Source: Chachezhania antarctica (GTDB lineage: Bacteria; Pseudomonadota; Alphaproteobacteria; Rhodobacterales; Rhodobacteraceae). From it: a DNA stretch of 64,000 nt. The stretch spans positions 1,123 to 65,122 of the forward strand of contig NZ_QZEX01000005.1 in assembly GCF_003646465.1 (NCBI RefSeq), read 5' to 3'. Numbering within the stretch: the first letter of the stretch is position 1; each line of letters starts with the position of its first letter. Positions 25,390 to 33,271 of the stretch are shown here, piece by piece. The notes under the pieces were generated by a model. It worked only from the letters and a program-made list of their open reading frames with translations, was not told the DNA's origin and made no database searches. A program made the translations under genes and the position numbers.

Positions 25390-26786
25390 CAGCCGACATA
25401 GAGGGCGCCAAGGCCGCGCTTTCGCATCTCGACATCGAACAGAGCCCGGCGGGCATCAAGGCCGCCAGCCGCGATTTCTTCTGGTATTCGCCCGTCCTGA
25501 AAAAGCACATGGACCACCTGGAGGCCGATTTCGTCGTCCGCCCCCGGACGGAAGCCGAAGTGATCGAGATCCTGAAGGTCTGCTATGCCCATGACGTCCC
25601 CGTCACCACGCGGGGCGCGGGCACGGGCAATTACGGGCAGGCCATGCCGATGGAGGGCGGTTGCGTCATGCACCTGCGCCACATGACGGCGGTGAAGGAG
25701 ATCCTTCCGGGCCGGGTGATCGTCGAACCCGGCTGCCTTCTGCAGGATCTGGATGCCGCCACAATCGCCCATTCGGGGCAGGAACTGCGCATGTTCTCCT
25801 CCACCTGGGCCACGGCCACGATTGGCGGGTTCATCGCCGGTGGCTCGGGCGGCGTGGGGTCCGTCCGCTGGGGCTCGCTGCGCGACCTCGGCAACATCAT
25901 CCGCCTGCGCGTCGTGACGATGGAGGAAGAGCCCCGCGTGCTGGAATTCACGGGGGAGGAACTGGCCCGCGTCTCCCACGCCTATGGCACAAACGGGATC
26001 ATCACCGAAATCGAGATGCCGCTGGCCCCGTCCTACGACTGGACCGACATCTTCGTGACCTTCGAGGACTTCGGCGAAGCGATGGCCTTCGCCGACGATA
26101 TCGCCTGCGAAGACGGGATCTTGATCAAGATCTCGTCGGTCTACGAGGCGCCTACCGCGCACGAGTACTTCCCGCGGGTCAAACCTCATGTCTCCCCCGG
26201 CGATCACCTTGTCGGGCTGATGGTGGCCCCGCAATCGATGGACGGGTTTCTGACCTTCCTGGCCCGCCGCCCCAAGGCCAAGCTGATCTACCGCTCGGAC
26301 GCCAGCACGTGGGAGCGCGGCCCGGGCAAGGTCTTCGAATACGGCTGGAACCACACGACGCTCCGCGCCCTGCGCGTAGACCCGTCGATCACCTATCTTC
26401 AGGTCCGCTATGCCTTCCCCGACCACCGCGCACTGGTGGAAAAGATCCGCGCGAAATTCTCTCCCGAGATCCTGCAGCACCTGGAGGCGATCCGCGGCGG
26501 CGGCAAGGTCAACTTCGCCGGGCTGACGCTGGTCAAGTTCACGACCGAGGAACGGCTGGACGAGATCATCGCCGCCCATGAAGAGGCCGGCGCGCTGATC
26601 TTCAACCCGCACCGCTACACGCTGGAAGAAGGCGGCCGCCAGATGACCGACGACACCCAGCTGGCCTTCAAGCGCGAGGCCGATCCGAAGGGCCTTCTGA
26701 ACCCCGGCAAGATGATCGGGTGGGACGATCCGGACTTCTCCTATGACGGCATGTACCATTACCCGAAGATGAGATCCCCCGCATGA
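25386..26786 (+). CDS. FAD-binding (GlcD/FAD_binding_4-type) oxidoreductase
   Basis: 466 residues. The PCMH-type FAD domain covers about 40-215: VVRPRTEAEVIEILKVCYAHDVPVTTRGAGTG, GRVIVEPGCLLQDLD, and TIGGFIAGGSGGVGSVRWG, which contacts the pyrophosphate. The C-terminal FAD-linked oxidase cap ends KREADPKGLLNPGKMIGW, the standard family ending. It probably oxidises the pathway intermediate and passes electrons to a quinone or carrier. ATGA overlaps occur at both ends. Confidence 0.9.
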   Translation: MTADIEGAKAALSHLDIEQSPAGIKAASRDFFWYSPVLKKHMDHLEADFVVRPRTEAEVIEILKVCYAHDVPVTTRGAGTGNYGQAMPMEGGCVMHLRHMTAVKEILPGRVIVEPGCLLQDLDAATIAHSGQELRMFSSTWATATIGGFIAGGSGGVGSVRWGSLRDLGNIIRLRVVTMEEEPRVLEFTGEELARVSHAYGTNGIITEIEMPLAPSYDWTDIFVTFEDFGEAMAFADDIACEDGILIKISSVYEAPTAHEYFPRVKPHVSPGDHLVGLMVAPQSMDGFLTFLARRPKAKLIYRSDASTWERGPGKVFEYGWNHTTLRALRVDPSITYLQVRYAFPDHRALVEKIRAKFSPEILQHLEAIRGGGKVNFAGLTLVKFTTEERLDEIIAAHEEAGALIFNPHRYTLEEGGRQMTDDTQLAFKREADPKGLLNPGKMIGWDDPDFSYDGMYHYPKMRSPA

Positions 26787-27361
26787 AGGCACTGGTTCTG
26801 TTTGCCCATCCCTGCCCCGAAAGCTTCGCCGCGGCCCTGCATGGCACGATCGTCGACACGCTGAACGGGCGCGGATGGGACGTTGACGATTGCGATCTGA
26901 ACCGCGAAGGGTTCGACCCGGTGATGTCGGAAGAAGACCGGCGCACCTATCACGACATCCCCGAAAACAAGGCCCGCGTGTCGGGGTATGTCGACCGTCT
27001 GATGGCGGCCGAGGCGCTGATCCTGTCCTTCCCGGTCTGGAACTTCGGCTATCCGGCGATCCTGAAGGGGTTCTTCGACAAGGTGTTCCTGCCCGGCGTG
27101 TCGTTCCGGCTGGAAGAGGGCAAGGTCGTGCCGAACCTGACCCATATCAAGAAACTGGTCGCCGTCACGACCTATGGCGGCACCCGCTGGCGGGCCTTCA
27201 CCGCGGGCGATCCGCCGCGCCGATCGGTCACCCGCGCCGTCTGGCACACGACCCGGCCCGACACGATGCGCTACCTTGCGCTTTATGACATGAACCGGGC
27301 CACACAGGAGAAACGGCAGGCCTTCCTGGGCAAGGTCAAACGCGAAATGGAGGCACTTTAG
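26783..27361 (+). CDS. NAD(P)H:quinone oxidoreductase-like flavoprotein 1
   Basis: 192 residues of the flavodoxin-like NQO1/MdaB/KefF fold: MKALVLFAHPCPESFAAALHGTI at the N-terminus, then ALILSFPVWNFGYPAILKGFFDKVFLPGVSF, where FMN or FAD and substrate meet. It overlaps the FAD oxidase gene by ATGA and lies one base from its paralogue. Two such reductases in tandem suggest two reductive steps or a heteromeric flavin reductase. Confidence 0.88.
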   Translation: MKALVLFAHPCPESFAAALHGTIVDTLNGRGWDVDDCDLNREGFDPVMSEEDRRTYHDIPENKARVSGYVDRLMAAEALILSFPVWNFGYPAILKGFFDKVFLPGVSFRLEEGKVVPNLTHIKKLVAVTTYGGTRWRAFTAGDPPRRSVTRAVWHTTRPDTMRYLALYDMNRATQEKRQAFLGKVKREMEAL

Positions 27362-27362
27362 G

Positions 27363-27989
27363 ATGCAGGTGCTCGTCGTCTATTGCCACCCGCGCCCCGA
27401 CAGCTTCACGGCGGCAGTCAAGAACACCGTTCTGGAAAAGCTGCACGCGGCCGATGCCGCTGTCACGGTGCTGGATCTCTATGCCGAAGGGTTCGATCCG
27501 GTGATGGGCGGCCCGGAAAACGCGGCCTACCTCGACTGCACGCTGGGCCGGTCCCATGTCGCGGCCCATGTCGTCGCGATCGAGGCCTGCGATACGCTGA
27601 TCTTCGTCTACCCCACGTGGTGGTACGGCCTGCCCGCGATGCTGAAAGGGTGGCTCGACCGCGTGCTGCTCCCCGGCAGCGCTTTCCTGATGCCCGACGA
27701 GACACATTCCGACATCCGCCCCGGCCTGACGCATATCAAGCGGCTTGCGGTCTTCACCACCTGTGGCGCAAGCTGGTGGCTGACGCGGATCATCGGCGCG
27801 CCCGGCAAGCGCACGATCCTGCGGGGCCTGCGCATCCTGTGCGCCCCGCGCTGCCGGACGGCCTTTGCCGCGCATTACCTGATGGACGCGTCCAGCCCGA
27901 CGAGCCGCGCCAAGCATCTCAAACGCGTCGCCCGGAAGATGGACCGCTTCCTGGGTGGCCCCGGTGAACCGCAGAAGGTGCCCGCATGA
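27363..27989 (+). CDS. NAD(P)H:quinone oxidoreductase-like flavoprotein 2
   Basis: 208 residues, a paralogue of the preceding protein with the same opening (VLVVYCHPRPDSFTAAVKNTVL) and LIFVYPTWWYGLPAMLKGWLDRVLLPG. The C-terminal half is longer and more basic. The two genes are one base apart. The ATG of the following oxygenase overlaps its stop (ATGA). Confidence 0.88.
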   Translation: MQVLVVYCHPRPDSFTAAVKNTVLEKLHAADAAVTVLDLYAEGFDPVMGGPENAAYLDCTLGRSHVAAHVVAIEACDTLIFVYPTWWYGLPAMLKGWLDRVLLPGSAFLMPDETHSDIRPGLTHIKRLAVFTTCGASWWLTRIIGAPGKRTILRGLRILCAPRCRTAFAAHYLMDASSPTSRAKHLKRVARKMDRFLGGPGEPQKVPA

Positions 27990-28906
27990 TCCCTGTCCTG
28001 AACTGGAACGAATTCCAGACCGACCCGCAAGCCTTCGTGACCCGGCTTGGGAAAGCCTGCCGCGAAACCGGCTTCTTCCTGCTGTCGGACCACGGCGTCC
28101 CCCAGAACCTGATCGAAGGCACCTTCGCCGCCGGCGACGCGCTGTTCTCACTGCCCAAGGCAGAGAAGGCCGCGTTCTCGATCTACAACAACCCGCACAA
28201 CCGCGGCTGGACGGGTGAAGGCAGCGAGAACCTCGACGACAGCTCGGACCAGGTGGACCGGAAGGAGGCGTTCAACGTCGGCCTCGACCTCGCCGCCGAC
28301 GATCCCCGCGTTCTGGCGGGGGAGCCCTTCCGCGGTGTGAACGTCTGGCCCGACCTGCCGGGCTTCCGCGAGACGGTGCTGGACTACTACGACCGCGCGC
28401 TGGCCCTTGGCGTCGACCTCCACCGCGCCATCGCGCTGGATCTGGGGCTGGAAGAACATTACTTCACCCCGCATTTCTCGGCGCCCCTGTCGACGCTGCG
28501 CATGCTGACCTACCCGCCCGGTACCGGAGCGGCGGGAGAAATCGGCGCCGGCGCCCATACCGACTATGGCTCGATCACGCTTCTGATGACCGACGGCGAA
28601 GGCGGGTTGCAGGTGCAACCGCGCGGGCAGGACTGGGCGGACGTGCCCCATGTCCCCGGCGCCTTCGTGGTCAACATCGCCGATTGCCTGATGCGCTGGA
28701 CGAACGACATCTACGTCTCGACCCCGCACCGCGTGCTGCCGCCGAAACGCCAGCGCCGGTCACTCGCGTTCTTCATGGATCCCAACCCCGACAGCGTAAT
28801 CCGTGCGCTTCCGGGCACAGGCGAGGCCAAGTACCCGCCCGTCACCGGCGCAGACTACCTGCGCCACCGGCTCGATGCCACCTACGCACCGGAGCCGGCA
28901 GAATGA
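27986..28906 (+). CDS. Isopenicillin N synthase-family Fe(II) oxygenase (second)
   Basis: 306 residues. The DIOX N-terminus has ETGFFLLSDHGVPQNLI. Iron ligands are His191 and Asp193 (AHTDYGS) and His248 (TPHRVLP), with RRSLAFF for the co-substrate. It is shorter than and only distantly similar to the oxygenase at 20286, so the pair probably acts on different intermediates. It is coupled to both neighbours by ATGA overlaps. Confidence 0.9.
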   Translation: MIPVLNWNEFQTDPQAFVTRLGKACRETGFFLLSDHGVPQNLIEGTFAAGDALFSLPKAEKAAFSIYNNPHNRGWTGEGSENLDDSSDQVDRKEAFNVGLDLAADDPRVLAGEPFRGVNVWPDLPGFRETVLDYYDRALALGVDLHRAIALDLGLEEHYFTPHFSAPLSTLRMLTYPPGTGAAGEIGAGAHTDYGSITLLMTDGEGGLQVQPRGQDWADVPHVPGAFVVNIADCLMRWTNDIYVSTPHRVLPPKRQRRSLAFFMDPNPDSVIRALPGTGEAKYPPVTGADYLRHRLDATYAPEPAE

Positions 28907-29688
28907 GGCGATTGGACTGGACAGAACGCCGCGCGCCCGAATTCGGCGACGTGGACCCCGAGAAGACCATCGCCATCCTGCCCACGGCGGCGGTGGAGCA
29001 GCACGGGCCGCACCTGCCCGTTGGCACCGACACGCTGATCGCGACCGGCATGCTGGACCGCCTGCGCGCCGCCTGCCCCGACGATCTGGACATCGCCATC
29101 CTGCCGATCATGGCGGTGGGCAAGTCGAACGAGCACCTTTGGGCCAAGGGCACGCTGACGCTGTCGGCCGCCACGGCGCTGGCGGCCTGGACCGAGATCG
29201 GCCTGTCCGTCGCCCGCGCCGGCGTGAAGAAGATCGTCATCGCCAATTCCCACGGCGGCAACCTCGACCTGATCTCGATCCTCTCGCGCGAATTGCGGGT
29301 CGAGGCCGGGATGCTGGCCGTCAAATGCCAGTGGGGCAATTTCGGCCATCCCGAGGGCCTCTATTCCCCCGACGAGATGCGTTTCGGCATCCATGGCGGC
29401 GATGTCGAAACGTCACTGATGCTGGCCTTCCACCCCGAAACGGTGGACATGTCGAAGGCCATCAACTTCCGCTCCGCGGCCGAGACGGACCCGATCCCGC
29501 CCACCGGCCCGATCTCCCGCGGGTGGATCGCGGCGGACCTGAACCCGGACGGGACCGTGGGCGATGCCTCGCTGGCGACAGCGGAAAAGGGCGCGGCCAC
29601 GGCCGACCACCAGGTCGCGGGCTTCATAGAACTTCTGCGCATGGTCGAAGCGATGCCGGTGCCCAAGGCGCCCGCGAAGATCGGGTAA
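28903..29688 (+). CDS. Creatininase-family amidohydrolase
   Basis: 261 residues. The family metal site is complete: Glu and His in AAVEQHGPHLPVGTDT (with the Asp), NSHGGNLDL near 108, and the Glu of GGDVETSLML near 165. Members hydrolyse cyclic amides (creatinine, formamidopyrimidine-type and related rings). It is the last gene of the operon, coupled by ATGA to the oxygenase. A ring-opening amide hydrolysis is a fitting last step for N-heterocycle breakdown. Confidence 0.9.
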   Translation: MRRLDWTERRAPEFGDVDPEKTIAILPTAAVEQHGPHLPVGTDTLIATGMLDRLRAACPDDLDIAILPIMAVGKSNEHLWAKGTLTLSAATALAAWTEIGLSVARAGVKKIVIANSHGGNLDLISILSRELRVEAGMLAVKCQWGNFGHPEGLYSPDEMRFGIHGGDVETSLMLAFHPETVDMSKAINFRSAAETDPIPPTGPISRGWIAADLNPDGTVGDASLATAEKGAATADHQVAGFIELLRMVEAMPVPKAPAKIG

Positions 29689-29743
29689 CGGCACGGGTCA
29701 ACACGGGACGACCAAACTCGCCCCCCCGGCAATCGACCCGCGC

Positions 29744-29862
29744 CAGGGGGGCTTTGCCCCCGTCCGCGCCTGCGGCCCGAACGCCCCCGGAGTATTTTGG
29801 AAGAGAAGAAGAAGCGATCTCCTCCCCCGAACGTCTTTCTCCACGTACTCCCGCCAGAGGTG
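29744..29862. repeat. Dispersed palindromic repeat family 1, copy B
   Basis: It lies 56 bases past the operon. The hairpin GGGGGC-TTT-GCCCCC is followed by GCCTGCGGCCCGA, CGCCCCCGGAGTATTTT, an A/G-rich spacer and GTACTCCCGCCAGAGG. The hairpin may serve as the terminator of the riboswitch operon. The rest of 29689-30027 shows nothing else. Confidence 0.65.
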
Positions 29863-30027
29863 GTCTGCGGCAAGTTGCAGAACCCCGTCACCAGTTGGGT
29901 GTACCCGTCCACATGGCCACCTGTTCGGCCTGTTCGACGATACGCGCTGTTTTATCGTCATTTCCGCCAGTTCCCATTGGCAGACCGCCCCGCTAGACAG
30001 GCCTCAAAGCCTCAAGGAGCACCGTTC

Positions 30028-30423
30028 ATGCCCACCCCTGTCACTGCCATCCCCGCCGCACCTTCCGACCGCGCCCTGGCGCATTTCGAAGCCATGCTTG
30101 CGTTCGAGACCGACTGCTGGGACACGCACGAAGCGCTTCAGGCCGAACAGAGGGACTTCACGCTCATCGATGTCCGCTCGCCGCAGCAATTCGCGCAGGG
30201 CCACATCGACGGCGCGATCAACCTGCCCCACGGCAAGATCACCGCCCGGCGGATGGAGGCTTTCCCGGCAGCCACGACCTTCGTCGTCTACTGCGCGGGC
30301 CCCCATTGCAACGGCGCCAACAAGGCGGCCGTGCGGCTGGCGCGGCTGGGATTGCCGGTGAAGCTGATGATCGGCGGGATCACCGGGTGGCTGGACGAAG
30401 GCTTCACGCTGGCAGAAGGCTAG
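30028..30423 (+). CDS. Rhodanese-domain protein
   Basis: 131 residues. One rhodanese domain covers about 38-128: FTLIDVRSPQQFAQGHIDGAINLPHGKI, active-site loop VYCAGPHCNGANKAA with the persulfide-forming Cys, and LPVKLMIGGITGWLDEGF at the end. The first 35 residues are a helical extension. It is a cytoplasmic sulfurtransferase or sulfur carrier. AAGGAGC precedes the ATG. Its TAG overlaps the stop codon of the convergent MBL gene (shared CTAG). Confidence 0.88.
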   Translation: MPTPVTAIPAAPSDRALAHFEAMLAFETDCWDTHEALQAEQRDFTLIDVRSPQQFAQGHIDGAINLPHGKITARRMEAFPAATTFVVYCAGPHCNGANKAAVRLARLGLPVKLMIGGITGWLDEGFTLAEG

Positions 30424-31232
30424 TTCGCGCCGGACGGCGGCAGGTCCACGCGAAAGACCGTTTCGGCCAGATCGCTCTGCGCCGGCGGGTAGATCCGCGC
30501 GACCCGCGGATCGTGGCCCGGCACGATGTGGGCCTCGCTTTCGGCCATTGCCCGGATCCTGTCATGGGCCGCCAGCATCTCGGGCAGGCCGAAGGCGATG
30601 GCGTATGGCACGCCGCGCTCCAGTTCCTCGAAGTAATGCAACGCGTCCGAGGCGAGCACCACCCAGCCGCGCGCGGTATGAACGCGCACCACCTCCTGCC
30701 CGGCAGTATGCCCGCCGACCCGATGCAGGCTGAGGCCCGGCGCGAATTCAAGATCGCGGTCGTGCAGTTGCAACCGGTCCCGGCGCAGCAGGTCTTCAAG
30801 CCGGGCGATATCGTCGGCGTGATAGGCATGGGCGAAAAAGGGCACCTGCATCCAGGGGCCGGTGATATGGGCCATCTCCTCGGCCTGCATCCAGAACTGC
30901 GCGCGGGGGAAAGCGTCAAGGTACCCGACATGATCGTAATGGGCGTGGGTCAGGATCACCGTGTCGACCGCGTCAGGGGCAACGCCCAGGGCCCGCAATG
31001 CCTCCGGCGGCGCGATGGTCTGGTGATGGCCGTTCGCGGCGCCCTTCGCGGCATCGATCCCGGTATCGACGACAATCACCCGGCCCGCCCCCGAGATCAC
31101 CCAGAAATAGAAATCCATCTGCAACAGATCCAGCGGATCCGGGTCGTTGATGAAATTGTTGCCCCGCGTCCGCACGGTGTTCTCCGCATGGCGGATCGCG
31201 AAGATCCGGTAGTCGGGCAATGCCGCGGTCAT
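30420..31232 (-). CDS. MBL-fold (glyoxalase II/lactonase-like) metallo-hydrolase
   Basis: 270 residues. The metallo-beta-lactamase signature is THAHYDHVGYLD near 105, with further metal ligands in VGGHTAGQEV, LASDALHYF and VPGHDP. The architecture resembles AHL lactonase-type N-acyl hydrolases (HxHxDH, with Asp and His later), so quorum-signal or lactone hydrolysis is possible but not shown. GGAGG lies eight bases before the ATG. It is convergent with the rhodanese gene, with overlapping stops. Confidence 0.87.
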   Translation of the reverse strand: MTAALPDYRIFAIRHAENTVRTRGNNFINDPDPLDLLQMDFYFWVISGAGRVIVVDTGIDAAKGAANGHHQTIAPPEALRALGVAPDAVDTVILTHAHYDHVGYLDAFPRAQFWMQAEEMAHITGPWMQVPFFAHAYHADDIARLEDLLRRDRLQLHDRDLEFAPGLSLHRVGGHTAGQEVVRVHTARGWVVLASDALHYFEELERGVPYAIAFGLPEMLAAHDRIRAMAESEAHIVPGHDPRVARIYPPAQSDLAETVFRVDLPPSGAN

Positions 31233-31374
31233 GAAAGATCCTCCCTCCGGCGCCGGGTCTGCGCCCGGTCCCGGCCTCCCGTGCCAGTCTTCACCGACCG
31301 GCCCATCAAGGCAAGCCGCGCGCGGTAGCGGTTCGGAAGACGCCCGACCTGTCCGGGCAGCACAGGGTGGGCCG

Positions 31375-31465
31375 CCGCCCCCCCCCGAGATACTTGAAGA
31401 CCAGAAAAACCCGGGCGCATCCCCTGTTTCTTCTTTTCCCAAATACTCCCGCCGGAGGCACCCGA
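31375..31465. repeat. Dispersed palindromic repeat family 1, copy C
   Basis: CCCCCCGAGATACTTGAAGA, an A-rich and GC spacer, CTGTTTCTTCTTTTCC, then AAATACTCCCGCCGGAGG. The right half is nearly identical to copy A; the left half is diverged and lacks the GC hairpin. It lies between the ClC and MBL genes. Confidence 0.65.
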
Positions 31466-31507
31466 CGGCACGGCCCGGAACCTCCGCCGATCTGAAGAGA
31501 GGACCCG

Positions 31508-33190
31508 TCAGGAATGCTCCTCGGCCGCCGTGGCAGCCAGGAGACGGTTGTAGGCCTTCAGCGCATCGACATGGAACAGGGCCCCGATGATTTCGGGGGC
31601 GTCGCCGGAGGTATCGACCACCGGCAGGAAGGCCACCTGCGCGCGGTCGAAGACGGGCATGGTGGCCTCCAGCGTTTCCGAGGCGCCGACGGACAGGCCC
31701 TCGGCCAGCATGCGCTCGCATTCGTCGGGATCGGCCTCGTTCGTTGCCCCTTTTGCCCGCATCACGCCGCCCGCGCGCAGCATCGCCAGCAGGTAGGCCT
31801 GCGGCCCGGCGGCAAGATGCGTGCCGCGACGCTCCAGCTGGGTCAGGAAGAAGGACCGGTCCACAAGGCGGGAGCTGATGGCCGTCGAGAGCGAAACCGC
31901 GATCATCACCGCCAGCCCGATCTCCCAGTCGCCGGTCAGTTCGAACACGATCAGCGTGGTCGAGATCGGCGCGCCCAGCACCGCCGCGGCCACGGCGCCC
32001 ATCCCGGCAAAGGCATAAAGCGTGTGATTGCCCGACACGTCCGGCAGGATCGAAGTGGCCACCAGCCCGTAGGCCAGCCCGGTCAGCGCGCCGACCATCA
32101 GCGAGGGCGAGAACACACCCCCGCCCATGTGGCCGCCGAAGGTGATGGCCACCGCCAGCACCTTCACCACGGTGAATAGAACCGCCTGCGTCAGGAACAG
32201 ATCCCCCGTCAGAGCGCGGTAGGTCGTCTCGTACCCCACGCCGATGATATGCGGGAACCAAATCGCGATCAGGCCCAGCATCGCGCCCGACACGGCCGGG
32301 CGCAGCCAGCGCGGCAGACCGATCCAGTTCTGCGCGGCGGTTGCCACGTCTTCGGCGAAGAAGATCGACCGTATCAGGATCACGCCCACGATGCCGCAGA
32401 CGATGCCCATCAGCAGGAAGGCGGGCAGCTCGACGTAGAACTGGAAATCGACCGTGTCGGCGAGATCGAACTCCACCTGTTCGCCCAGCCCCAGCCGCGT
32501 GATCACGGTGCCGGCGACGGCCGCGATGACGATGGGCGCGAAGGCATGCACGGCGAAATGGCGCAGCACGACTTCGAGCGCGAAGAGCGCCCCGGCGATC
32601 GGCGCATTGAAGCTGGCAGATACGGCGGCCGCCACGGCGCAGCCCAGAAGATCGCGGCCGGTGATCCCGTCGGCGTCGATCCGCTTCGACACCCAGGTCG
32701 AGATCACGCCCGCGATGTGCACCACCGGCCCTTCGCGCCCCGTGGACCCGCCCGAGCTGAGCGTGATCAGCGACGCCACCATCGACGCGATCCCGGCCCT
32801 GGTTTCGACCCGGCCTTCGTGCATGGCCGCGCCCTGGATCACGTCGGCCACCGACCGGACCCGACCGTCGGGCGTGAATTTGTGCAGGATCAGGCCCACG
32901 ATCAGCCCGCCGATCACGGGCGCGAAGAAGATCGCGTACCACGGCAGGCCGCGGGCGAAGCTGTGCAGGTAGTGCACGTCGTGGGTGCCGTAGACCCACG
33001 CCTGCAGAAGGTCGATGCCCACCCGGAAGGCCAGCGCCGCGAAGCCCGCCGCGATCCCGATCAGGAGTGCTATGAACCAGAACTGCACCTGCCCCGGCCC
33101 GCGCCGCTTCAGCGTGTCCCATCCGCGCCGCAGCTGCGCCAGCCCCGAACGGGTCTTGCGGCTAAGGAAGGAGCGCTGGGGTTCGGTCAT
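31508..33190 (-). CDS. ClC-family chloride channel/transporter with CBS-type tail
   Basis: About 560 residues from the ATG at 33190 (MTEPQRSF); a TTG at 33235 would add 15 residues. Membrane core marks are SGGSTGREGPVVHIAG (the selectivity loop), SASFNAPIAGALFALE (containing the conserved Glu region) and GGHMGGGVFSPSLMVGALTG. A cytoplasmic C-terminal regulatory region follows (about 450-560, ending FDRAQVAFLPVVDT and FHVDALKAYNRLL), resembling one CBS pair. It moves chloride, probably in exchange for protons. It is monocistronic. Confidence 0.92.
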   Translation of the reverse strand: MTEPQRSFLSRKTRSGLAQLRRGWDTLKRRGPGQVQFWFIALLIGIAAGFAALAFRVGIDLLQAWVYGTHDVHYLHSFARGLPWYAIFFAPVIGGLIVGLILHKFTPDGRVRSVADVIQGAAMHEGRVETRAGIASMVASLITLSSGGSTGREGPVVHIAGVISTWVSKRIDADGITGRDLLGCAVAAAVSASFNAPIAGALFALEVVLRHFAVHAFAPIVIAAVAGTVITRLGLGEQVEFDLADTVDFQFYVELPAFLLMGIVCGIVGVILIRSIFFAEDVATAAQNWIGLPRWLRPAVSGAMLGLIAIWFPHIIGVGYETTYRALTGDLFLTQAVLFTVVKVLAVAITFGGHMGGGVFSPSLMVGALTGLAYGLVATSILPDVSGNHTLYAFAGMGAVAAAVLGAPISTTLIVFELTGDWEIGLAVMIAVSLSTAISSRLVDRSFFLTQLERRGTHLAAGPQAYLLAMLRAGGVMRAKGATNEADPDECERMLAEGLSVGASETLEATMPVFDRAQVAFLPVVDTSGDAPEIIGALFHVDALKAYNRLLAATAAEEHS

Positions 33191-33271
33191 GGGCTGGCGT
33201 TTCGGGCTAGGATACCATCCCTCATAGGCCAGCAACGCCTTCGAAGAAACAAGACCTGCGGTCGCGGGGAT

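Noticed and set aside
30420-33122. 900-residue open frame covering the MBL hydrolase
   Set aside because: The MBL protein starts at 31232 with a clear GGAGG; the upstream extension is out-of-frame ClC sequence and repeat.
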